A stretch of 64,000 nucleotides of DNA, taken from contig NZ_JAAATZ010000001.1 of NCBI RefSeq assembly GCF_010119235.1, positions 2,820,501 to 2,884,500 on the forward strand, read 5' to 3'. Shown here in pieces: positions 55,284 to 62,236 of this stretch. Every line of letters starts with the position of its first letter. Within the stretch, counting starts at the first letter, position 1. The notes beneath the pieces were generated by a model that was not told the origin of the DNA, searched no databases, and worked only from the letters and a program-made list of their open reading frames with translations. Source of the DNA: Flavobacterium phycosphaerae (GTDB lineage Bacteria > Bacteroidota > Bacteroidia > Flavobacteriales > Flavobacteriaceae). The position numbers and the translations under genes were made by a program.

Positions 55284-56054
55284 TTAAATAGTAATTTTCA
55301 AATTGTCATAAGCCAAAAACACATGGGAGGGCAATCGTTGTTGCACTTCTTCGTGGAAACCCATAAGATGACTGATGTGGGTCAGATAGGCTCTTTCCGG
55401 TTGTACCAAATGTATAAAATCTAGGGCATCCTGCAAACTAAAATGTGAGTGATGTGGCTCTTCCCGCAAGGCATTCACTACCAATACCTTTACACCTTTC
55501 AGTTTCTCTATTTCGGAATCGTTGATAGATTTCACATCGGTTAAATATACAAAATCCTGAATTCGGTAACCAAAAATCTGAAGGTCGCCGTGGTTCACAT
55601 TTATAGGGATAATGTTGGTTTGACCAATAGTGAAATTTTCATTGTTCTTCACTTCAAACGTTTGTACACCAGGTGCTCCCGGATATTTATTTTCGGTTTC
55701 AAAAATATAGTCGAAACGAATCTTTAAGTTATCTAAAACACGTATATGTCCGTAAACCGGAATATCCATTTTTTGGCGAAAGAAAAAAGGACGAATATCA
55801 TCTAAACCGGCTGTATGATCAGCATGTTCATGGGTAAACAGAAGGGCATCTAATTTCGGGCATTCAGATGTCAGCATTTGTTGTCTGAAATCGGGGCCGC
55901 AATCAATAACGATTGAATTGTCATCCCAAGTAACCCATACGGATACGCGCAACCGTTTGTCTTTCCTATCGGTACTTTTACACACAGGATGCGTGCTTCC
56001 GATTACAGGAATGCCTTGTGAAGTGCCGGTACCCAGAAAATAAACTTGCATCAT
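55284..56054 (-). CDS. MBL-fold metallohydrolase, PhnP/RNase Z-like
   Basis: 256 residues. YFLGTGTSQGIPVIG begins the fold. Zinc ligands are HEHADHTAGLDDIRPF (HxHxDH) at about 75-90, NVNHGDLQIFGYR and, near the end, HISHLMGFHEEV. Two Cys in the N-terminal region (PVCKSTDRKD) resemble the PhnP group, which cleaves cyclic ribose phosphates. Related enzymes act on phosphodiesters or metabolites. The exact substrate is not determinable. Confidence 0.9.
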   Translation of the reverse strand: MMQVYFLGTGTSQGIPVIGSTHPVCKSTDRKDKRLRVSVWVTWDDNSIVIDCGPDFRQQMLTSECPKLDALLFTHEHADHTAGLDDIRPFFFRQKMDIPVYGHIRVLDNLKIRFDYIFETENKYPGAPGVQTFEVKNNENFTIGQTNIIPINVNHGDLQIFGYRIQDFVYLTDVKSINDSEIEKLKGVKVLVVNALREEPHHSHFSLQDALDFIHLVQPERAYLTHISHLMGFHEEVQQRLPSHVFLAYDNLKITI

Positions 56055-56175
56055 AGCATGGTTTTTGTGGCAAATAGTTTGAAGTCTGACTTTAAAAGTA
56101 ATTAATTACAAAAATAGGTTTAATTATCTTTTTATAAAATAGCTATTTTACTAACTTTGCAGCATATATACTATT

Positions 56176-57642
56176 ATGGATAATATTGTTTCAATTATAA
56201 AGCTTAAAGGCGATAAAGCCATCGAACAGATTCCTGCCATCAAAGATAAGGCATTGCGAATTAACCTGAATGAGAACATTTACGGAACATTTGCTGAAAT
56301 TGGTGCCGGGCAAGAAACGGTAAGGCATTTTTTTAGAGCCGGAGGTTCATCTGGAACTATTGCGAAAGCTATGTCGGCCTACGATAAAGACTTTAGCGAT
56401 GCCATTTATGGTATTGAAGATGATGGTCGGTATGTAACCGAAAGTCGCTTAAAAAAAATGTTGAATCACGAAGTAGAGCTGATTGAAAAACGTTTAAAAA
56501 GAGACAAACACCCTAATAAAATATTCTTCAGTTTTGCCAATACCGTAGCTACTATTGATTTTGCCAAACAATTCAAAGGACATGGTTGGGTTGGTATTAA
56601 ATACCAAGTTGAACCTGATGAAGACTATAACGAAATTACCCTTCACATACGTTTCAAAGAAACCGATGCCCGTTTGCAACAAGAAACTTTGGGTGTCTTA
56701 GGAGTTAATCTTATTTATGGTGCTTACTATAAATACAACGACCCAAAAAAACTATTGCGTTATCTATACGACCATTTAGACAAGGATCAATTAGAAATAG
56801 ATACTATTAACTTTTCAGGACCTCGTTTTGCCAATGTGGATAACCGTTTGATGAGTTTACAGTTGGTTAAAAACGGCATGACCGATGCGGTAATGTTTGG
56901 TCCGGATGGGAAAAATATATTACCGGCTTCTATTCTTTACAAGAAAAACATCTTAGCACTTAGAGGAAGTTTCCGTCCGGTCACTCAGGTAAATATGGAC
57001 ATGTATGAGAAATCATTGAAAATGTTTCTTGAGGAAAGCAAAGTGGACAAAGACAATACCTTAGTGATTTTTGAAATTACACTTTCTAACCTTCGTTCTG
57101 AAGGCGAAATAGACGAGCGTGATTTTATGGACCGAGCAGAATTACTTTGTTCGTTGGGTCAAACAGTAATGATTTCTAACTTCCAGGAATATTATAAAGT
57201 GGTTGAATACTTCTCCAGTTATACTAAAGCCCGTATGGGATTAGCTATGGGCGTAAACAACTTAGTGGATATATTTGATGAGAAATATTATCGTCATTTA
57301 AGTGGTGGTATATTGGAAGCTTTTGGTAAACTATTCTACCGTGATTTAAAAGTATTCTTATATCCGATGGAAGATGAAAATGGAGAAATCATCACCTCAC
57401 AAAACTTAAAAGTGCATCCGCGTATGAAAGAGTTATATAAATTCTTTGCTTACAACGGAAAAGTCGTTGACATCACTGAATTTGATAAAGAACATTTAAA
57501 AATCTTCTCTCGCGAAGTATTAAAAATGATTAGTACCGGTACACCGGGTTGGGAAAAGTTATTGCCTGAAGGTATTGCCGAAATTATAAAACTACACCAA
57601 TTGTTTGGTTACAATCCGAATAATGTACTGCAAAAAGCATAA
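56176..57642 (+). CDS. Conserved protein of unknown function
   Basis: 488 residues, cytoplasmic in character with no signal peptide or membrane helix. It is rich in Lys and Glu, with notable segments ETVRHFFRAGGSSGTIAKAM, RLKKMLNHEVELIEKRLKRD, FSGPRFANVDNRLMSLQLVK and HPRMKELYKFFAYNGKVVDI. I recall close homologues in many Bacteroidetes, sometimes carrying an unsupported TonB-receptor or adenylyltransferase label. None of the motifs for those is here. A TAACTTTG -7 box is at 56152-56159. It ends in a strong terminator. Confidence 0.75.
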   Translation: MDNIVSIIKLKGDKAIEQIPAIKDKALRINLNENIYGTFAEIGAGQETVRHFFRAGGSSGTIAKAMSAYDKDFSDAIYGIEDDGRYVTESRLKKMLNHEVELIEKRLKRDKHPNKIFFSFANTVATIDFAKQFKGHGWVGIKYQVEPDEDYNEITLHIRFKETDARLQQETLGVLGVNLIYGAYYKYNDPKKLLRYLYDHLDKDQLEIDTINFSGPRFANVDNRLMSLQLVKNGMTDAVMFGPDGKNILPASILYKKNILALRGSFRPVTQVNMDMYEKSLKMFLEESKVDKDNTLVIFEITLSNLRSEGEIDERDFMDRAELLCSLGQTVMISNFQEYYKVVEYFSSYTKARMGLAMGVNNLVDIFDEKYYRHLSGGILEAFGKLFYRDLKVFLYPMEDENGEIITSQNLKVHPRMKELYKFFAYNGKVVDITEFDKEHLKIFSREVLKMISTGTPGWEKLLPEGIAEIIKLHQLFGYNPNNVLQKA

Positions 57643-57653
57643 GCACCTAAAAC

Positions 57654-57686
57654 AAAAAAGCCAAGAGATACCTCTTGGCTTTTTTA
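57654..57686. terminator. Bidirectional terminator
   Basis: Stem AAAAAAGCCAAGAG/CTCTTGGCTTTTTT with an ATAC loop, between the convergent 56176 gene and the Bcp gene. Confidence 0.9.
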
Positions 57687-57693
57687 TTGGACT

Positions 57694-58146
57694 TTATTTT
57701 AAAATCTGAGCGGCATGCTCTTTGGTTTTCACATTTAAGATGACCTCATCAATAATACCCTCTTCATTAATGACAAAGGTAGTTCTGTGTATTCCGTCAA
57801 ATTCTCTTCCCATGAATTTCTTTGGTCCCCAGACTCCGAAGGCTGTTATAACCGATTTGTCTTCGTCGGCCAGTAGCGGGAAAGGAAAGTCGAATTTGTT
57901 TTTGAATTTGGTTTGCGCTTTGGCACTATCAGCACTTACTCCTAAGAGCTCGTAATTATTGGCTTTGAATCTTTCAAAATTATCTCTTAAATCACAAGCT
58001 TCGGCGGTGCAACCCGGTGTATCTGCTTTGGGATAAAAGAAGACCACCAGTTTCTTTCCTTTATAATCGGCTAGTGTGTGCAGGTTACTGTCTTGGTCTT
58101 TTCCTGAAAATTGAGGTGCTTTATCTCCTTTTTGTAATGTTGTCAT
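57694..58146 (-). CDS. bcp: Thioredoxin-dependent thiol peroxidase (Bcp/PrxQ)
   Basis: 150 residues from the ATG at 58146, the normal length. The upstream 18 codons of the open frame are unneeded. Peroxidatic and resolving cysteines are PKADTPGCTAEACDLRDNF (Cys 46 and 51 approximately), and DEDKSVITAFGVWGPKKFMG follows. It reduces hydrogen peroxide and organic hydroperoxides using thioredoxin. It diverges from the nth gene, with 46 bases between the two start codons. Confidence 0.95.
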   Translation of the reverse strand: MTTLQKGDKAPQFSGKDQDSNLHTLADYKGKKLVVFFYPKADTPGCTAEACDLRDNFERFKANNYELLGVSADSAKAQTKFKNKFDFPFPLLADEDKSVITAFGVWGPKKFMGREFDGIHRTTFVINEEGIIDEVILNVKTKEHAAQILK

Positions 58147-58192
58147 GTTATGAGGTATAAGTTTTATAAATTTACATTCAAATTTAGAGAAA

Positions 58193-58849
58193 ATGACCAA
58201 ACCAGAACGTGCAACGTTTGTTATAAATACGTTAAAAGAATACTACCCTGAGATTCCCATTCCGTTAGACCATAAAGACGCCTATACTTTGTTGATTGCC
58301 GTGCTTCTTTCGGCGCAGTGTACTGATGTTCGCGTGAATCAAATAACCCCTCTCCTCTTTGCCAAAGCAGACAATCCGTATGACATGGTTAAGCTTTCGG
58401 TGGAAGAAATTAAGGAAATCATTCGCCCTTGTGGTTTATCGCCTATGAAATCAAAAGGCATACACGGGTTATCCAACATATTAATTGAAAAACATAATGG
58501 TCAGGTTCCGCAAAGCTTTGAAGCCTTAGAAGAATTACCTGCCGTTGGGCATAAGACTGCCAGTGTGGTTATGTCGCAAGCGTTTGGTGTTCCGGCTTTT
58601 CCTGTAGATACGCATATTCACCGATTGATGTATCGATGGAATTTATCTGATGGGAAGAATGTGCAACAAACGGAGAAAGATGCCAAAGCTATTTTTCCGA
58701 GAGATTTGTGGAATGATTTACACCTGCAGATTATATGGTATGGCAGAGAATATTCGCAGGCACGCGGATGGGATTTGGAAAAAGATATCATTACCAAGAC
58801 AATTGGTCGGAAGTCGGTTTTAGAGGAATACTATAAAACGAAGAAATAA
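58193..58849 (+). CDS. nth: Endonuclease III, without the C-terminal 4Fe-4S cysteines
   Basis: 218 residues. The HhH-GPD core is complete: LLSAQCTDVRVNQITPLLF, LEELPAVGHKTASVVMSQAF with the catalytic Lys, and FPVDTHIHRLMYR with the catalytic Asp. The C-terminal loop that normally carries four Fe-S cysteines (C-x6-C-x2-C-x5-C) is instead GREYSQARGWDLEKDIITKT, with no Cys. It should still cut oxidised pyrimidines from DNA. Cluster-free members exist in the HhH-GPD superfamily. It ends before a hairpin at 58851. Confidence 0.92.
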   Translation: MTKPERATFVINTLKEYYPEIPIPLDHKDAYTLLIAVLLSAQCTDVRVNQITPLLFAKADNPYDMVKLSVEEIKEIIRPCGLSPMKSKGIHGLSNILIEKHNGQVPQSFEALEELPAVGHKTASVVMSQAFGVPAFPVDTHIHRLMYRWNLSDGKNVQQTEKDAKAIFPRDLWNDLHLQIIWYGREYSQARGWDLEKDIITKTIGRKSVLEEYYKTKK

Positions 58850-58850
58850 A

Positions 58851-58878
58851 AAAGCCTTGTCGGAATAGACAAGGCTTT
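58851..58878. terminator. Terminator, strongest for the minus strand
   Basis: Stem AAAGCCTTGTC/GACAAGGCTTT (58851-58861 and 58868-58878). On the minus strand it is followed by a T6 run, so it chiefly serves the serine hydrolase gene. Confidence 0.75.
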
Positions 58879-58900
58879 ATAGTATTGTATTTGATTAAAA

Positions 58901-59923
58901 TTATAATGTTGCATTGGCCTCATTGAGCATGTCAGTATAAACAGCCTGAGAGATTTCACCGATTATTTGTGATAATTTCTTGTTGTCTTTACCTCTTGTC
59001 ATCACGGTTAACAAATAAGGCTTGTTTTTTAAATAAACAATCGCAGATTCGTGTAACTGTTTTTCATTTTGACTGCCTGACTCTCCAAACTTGTGAGCTA
59101 ATTTAGTACCAGCCGGTAACCCTCTTACTATACCGTCTTTGAAATCGCATTCTGTAAGCAGTTGCCCTGCAAATTCAGAATCGTCTGCTGACAAATACCC
59201 TGCATTGTAGATAGCTCTCATGAAATAAGAGTACTCTTTGGTAGTAAATTGGTATTGAGCTGCATATATATTAGGTACTTCTAACCCAACAACAGCAAAA
59301 AGTTTCTGCAATACTTTTGGATTAAGGTTTTCTTCTAATAAAATGGTAGCATTATTATCAGAGTATTTTATCATGTAAGTTAATAATTCTCTCACTGTAT
59401 AGGATTGACCTAGCTGAATGGTTTTAGAAGCAAAAGCGATTGTTTTTCCGGTGTTTACTTTTTTGTTATAGGTAATTGACTTATTAAGAAAGCCCGGGTT
59501 GTCTTCTGCGGTTTTCAGAATAGCAATAAGTACCGGCACTTTGAATAAAGAACCCGGATCAAATTTATCCTTTTCATTGATACACATCCATTCGTTATGA
59601 CCATATTCTCTTAAATAAACCGAAGCATTGGTCAAATCACCAGCGGTTTTATAAGTATCTATGATGCCGGAAATTTTTTGTTTGATGCCCATTAGAGCAT
59701 CTGATTCGCATTCTTCATCTACAAACATTAATGGCTTGATGTATTTAAAGCCATCCATTCTTTTTACATTGTAGTTACACGAAAATGTAGGCGAAACAGT
59801 CATCTTGGCTGCAAACTGACGCTCTTTCCAGAAGCTGGTTAAGCTAAACGTAAGCATGGCAATCAGTGCTGCAAAAACAATGGCGTGTAGGAGTGAAAAT
59901 CTTTTGTTTTTAAAGGAAATCAT
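58901..59923 (-). CDS. Membrane-anchored serine hydrolase, class A beta-lactamase fold
   Basis: 340 residues with one N-terminal helix (about 13-30, LHAIVFAALIAMLTFSLTSF). The three active-site elements of the penicillin-binding fold are present: SxxK in FDPGSLFKVPVL, SDN in IKYSDNNATILL and a KxG-like HKFGESGSQNEK. Otherwise it is diverged from known beta-lactamases (no Glu166-type omega loop visible), so a DD-peptidase or esterase role in the cell envelope is as likely as resistance. Confidence 0.82.
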   Translation of the reverse strand: MISFKNKRFSLLHAIVFAALIAMLTFSLTSFWKERQFAAKMTVSPTFSCNYNVKRMDGFKYIKPLMFVDEECESDALMGIKQKISGIIDTYKTAGDLTNASVYLREYGHNEWMCINEKDKFDPGSLFKVPVLIAILKTAEDNPGFLNKSITYNKKVNTGKTIAFASKTIQLGQSYTVRELLTYMIKYSDNNATILLEENLNPKVLQKLFAVVGLEVPNIYAAQYQFTTKEYSYFMRAIYNAGYLSADDSEFAGQLLTECDFKDGIVRGLPAGTKLAHKFGESGSQNEKQLHESAIVYLKNKPYLLTVMTRGKDNKKLSQIIGEISQAVYTDMLNEANATL

Positions 59924-60112
59924 TTTATTGGGGGGTTACTCATTAAATAATGCGCAAAATTAATCATTCTTTTCTAAGAAATTAACAGAAATAACCTCAA
60001 TTTTTATGTAGTTCACCGATTTTAACATAATGCTACGGATTATAACTATTCTCTATAAAAGAAAAATAATAGTATACTTATCACAAGACAGTTAAAAATG
60101 ATTTTACCCTAC

Positions 60113-60140
60113 AAAAAAGCAGACGAAAGTCTGCTTTTTT
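60113..60140. terminator. Terminator with GAAA tetraloop
   Basis: Perfect stem AAAAAAGCAGAC/GTCTGCTTTTTT with a GAAA loop, 17 bases after the stop of the minus-strand lipoprotein gene. It can also act on the opposite strand. Confidence 0.88.
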
Positions 60141-60156
60141 AAAATAAAAATTGAGG

Positions 60157-60678
60157 TTACTGTACTTTTATGATCTTAGTTTCATCGATATGGTATGCTT
60201 TTATCACGGCATTGTAATCGTTGAAGTTAACTTTGTTGGCACTGCTTTGTTTGTTTCCGAAATAGCCCGGCACTATTACTACCCTGAATACTTGTCCTAA
60301 TCGGTATGACGTTGATACATTGGCTAAATCAAATCCATCCATATACACATTAGTATCAAAACGGGTGAAATCAAAGTTGTATTCGAAGTCCAGGGTCCCA
60401 TCATCAAAGAAGAAGGTTTCCGGTTGGAGTTTCCAGATGTCTTCGCCTTGGAAGATTCCTGATAAACGGTATACTAGAACCATATCCGAAGTGTAAATTT
60501 GGTGTGGATAGGTTAATATTTGACTGAATCCGTTGCCGGTGGTAAAGTTTACGTTGCCGTATTCAAATACTTCACTGATGGTGTCATTGTCGACAATTGG
60601 TGCCGGATCGTTATTGGTAGAGCAACTCTGTAACGTTATCATCCCGATAAAGGCTACAATTATGGTCAAATTTTTCAT
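60157..60678 (-). CDS. Lipoprotein of unknown function
   Basis: 173 residues with a lipoprotein signal (GMITLQSC, Cys at about 19). The mature part is beta-rich with many aromatic residues: QILTYPHQIYTSDMVLVYRL, FFFDDGTLDFEYNFDFTRFD and VVIVPGYFGNKQSSANKVNF. Such proteins are common in Flavobacteria and have no known role. It is transcribed alone, ending at the GAAA-loop terminator. Confidence 0.68.
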   Translation of the reverse strand: MKNLTIIVAFIGMITLQSCSTNNDPAPIVDNDTISEVFEYGNVNFTTGNGFSQILTYPHQIYTSDMVLVYRLSGIFQGEDIWKLQPETFFFDDGTLDFEYNFDFTRFDTNVYMDGFDLANVSTSYRLGQVFRVVIVPGYFGNKQSSANKVNFNDYNAVIKAYHIDETKIIKVQ

Positions 60679-60751
60679 GGTTTTTACTTTTAATGTTACT
60701 GTTGTAAAGTTCTATTCAATAGCTGTGCCAAAAATTGTTTTTAACATAACT

Positions 60752-60780
60752 TTTGCACAATCAAAATATCATTATCTTTG
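60752..60780 (+). promoter_or_regulatory. Candidate promoter for the 48-residue gene and ychJ
   Basis: TTTG at 60752-60755 and TATCTTTG at 60773-60780, with a 17-base spacer, slightly shorter than the usual 19. The next ATG is at 60837. Confidence 0.5.
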
Positions 60781-60836
60781 ATAATCCCTTACGGACAGTG
60801 GGAATATGCCTTTTAACTTAACTTCATTTTTTTTCA

Positions 60837-60983
60837 ATGGGAAGAAACAATCCGAAAAATATTAAAGCTCATAATGATAAACTTCACAAAGCACAGGACA
60901 AAGCTAAGGCTCAAAAGGCTGAACGTGCTGAAAAACTCAAAGCCATTATGAAAAAGTTTAATGAAGGTAACACATCTCAGTAG
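60837..60983 (+). CDS. Small basic Ala/Lys-rich protein of 48 residues
   Basis: An ATG at 60837 opens a 48-codon frame reading NPKNIKAHNDKLHKAQDKAK, then KAQKAERAEKLKAIMKKF. It is a single amphipathic, very basic helix that could bind nucleic acid or protein. The stop lies one base before the ychJ ATG, and a promoter-like element lies upstream, which supports a real gene. Function is unknown. Confidence 0.62.
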   Translation: MGRNNPKNIKAHNDKLHKAQDKAKAQKAERAEKLKAIMKKFNEGNTSQ

Positions 60984-60984
60984 T

Positions 60985-61356
60985 ATGGGCAGTTGTTATT
61001 GTGGTTCTTCCCGTTCTTTTGAAGATTGTTGCCAGCCTTATATAATTGGCACTGAAAAAGCGCCTACGGCTGAAGCTTTAATGCGCTCCCGTTATAGTGC
61101 TTATGCTACAGGAGCGGCTGATTATTTGGTGGCTACCACTCACCTATCTACCCGAAAATTTCATAAGAAAGCGGATATTCTAGCCTGGAGTAAAAGCAAC
61201 CAATGGGTTAAATTGGAAGTACTTGCGGTTACTGAAACTACCGTAACTTTTAAAGCCTATTATTTAGATGATCGCTTGCAGGCTCAAATTCACCATGAGC
61301 ATTCTACTTTTGTTTTTGAAAACGGGAGTTGGTATTATGTGGATGGGCGTTATTAG
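60985..61356 (+). CDS. YchJ family protein with SEC-C motif
   Basis: 123 residues from the ATG at 60985. The open frame could extend to 60961 but would overlap the preceding small gene. The N-terminal SEC-C zinc motif is CYCGSSRSFEDCCQPY (C-x-C, then C-C), followed by the family's AEALMRSRYSAYATGAADYL. A C-terminal SnoaL/NTF2-like beta sheet ends in FENGSWYYVDGRY. The function is not established. It is the end of a short operon. Confidence 0.9.
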   Translation: MGSCYCGSSRSFEDCCQPYIIGTEKAPTAEALMRSRYSAYATGAADYLVATTHLSTRKFHKKADILAWSKSNQWVKLEVLAVTETTVTFKAYYLDDRLQAQIHHEHSTFVFENGSWYYVDGRY

Positions 61357-61515
61357 CCTATTAAAATTTCTGCACCAGTAGTAGTATACCTCATTGTCAT
61401 TTTCCGCTTGAAAAAACAAAAAGAAAAGGTAGTGTCATTGCCTAGTTTATAGCCTTGTTATGGCAATGTATGGCACTCTGTTGGTATCGTTATGGCACTT
61501 TGTGGCACTCTAGCG

Positions 61516-61592
61516 GCAATCTAGAAGCAATCTAGAAGCAATCTAGAGGCAATCTAGAAGCAATCTAGAGGCAATCTAGAGGCAATCTAGAG
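61516..61592. repeat. 11-bp minisatellite, 7 clear units
   Basis: Seven units GCAATCTAGA(A/G) run without a break. Degenerate related units (such as GGCACTCTAGC and GGCACTCTGTT) extend the array upstream to about 61468, and a diverged GACTAAGTAGA follows. The array fills much of the 264-base gap between the convergent ychJ and GyrI-like genes. Each unit contains TCTAGA. Confidence 0.88.
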
Positions 61593-61620
61593 ACTAAGTA
61601 GAAGCTATGGTAAAAAACGG

Positions 61621-62094
61621 TTACTTGGACTTGATCGGAATCCATACTTCTTCTTCTGAATCGGGGCTGTTGTGTTGGTACTTAGCGCCGAGGATTTCAA
61701 AATGCGGGCGGTGGTCTAAGCTATAGCTCGAAGCCGGTAGCCACTCAGTAAAAATAGACCGGAAGAACGGTTCAGCGTTGGCTGGAATGCCTTTGTAGCA
61801 AAACACGGCATATAACCCTTCGGGGATGAGCAGCATTTCCATACCCTGAGGAACAGTAGTGTTTGGGTTTACCGGTACGGAGGCCCATTTGGTAAACTGG
61901 GTATGCATTCCAAAATCAAAGTTGATGGGATATACCTGCGCGCTGTATAACTCTTCCCCCAGCCTATTGGTTATTTCGTGGCGGCGCGGCATAAAGCTTT
62001 GCCACATAGCAACGGACAAATCATTGGCAAAGGTCATGGTTTGGCTTTTACCGATTAGGGTTGTGGCGGGGTGGGATTTGATTATTGGTTTCAT
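61621..62094 (-). CDS. Stand-alone GyrI-like effector-binding domain protein
   Basis: 157 residues from the ATG at 62094. The frame before it starts only with TTG. The GyrI-like fold is visible: PATTLIGKSQTMTFANDLSV, RLGEELYSAQVYPINFDFG and the family ending EWLPASSYSLDHRPHFEILG with a Glu/Asp pair. In AraC regulators this domain follows a DNA-binding part, which is absent here. Free versions bind small hydrophobic compounds or DNA gyrase. The ligand is unknown. Confidence 0.85.
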   Translation of the reverse strand: MKPIIKSHPATTLIGKSQTMTFANDLSVAMWQSFMPRRHEITNRLGEELYSAQVYPINFDFGMHTQFTKWASVPVNPNTTVPQGMEMLLIPEGLYAVFCYKGIPANAEPFFRSIFTEWLPASSYSLDHRPHFEILGAKYQHNSPDSEEEVWIPIKSK

Positions 62095-62236
62095 AGCATG
62101 TGTCAATCTATAACAAACATATCAAAAATAATATTTTGATTAATCAACTGTTGATAGTCCTTGAGTAAATATAAGAAATTACCAATTGTTTTTATATCTT
62201 TGGATATATTGAGAGCTTTACTTAATTATGTTATTT

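Noticed and set aside
58901-59923. Class A beta-lactamase resistance gene
   Set aside because: The SxxK, SDN and KxG-like motifs are present, but the protein is membrane-anchored and diverged and has no clear omega-loop Glu. It is not linked to the BlaI/M56 operon 30 kb away, so resistance is not supported.
60961-60984. Upstream extension of ychJ by eight codons
   Set aside because: It would overlap the stop of the 48-residue gene. The SEC-C motif begins right after the ATG at 60985, as in the family.
61468-61603. CRISPR-like array
   Set aside because: The 11-bp units are directly joined with no unique spacers, and no cas genes are in the window. The same holds for the 21-bp array at 48.3 kb.
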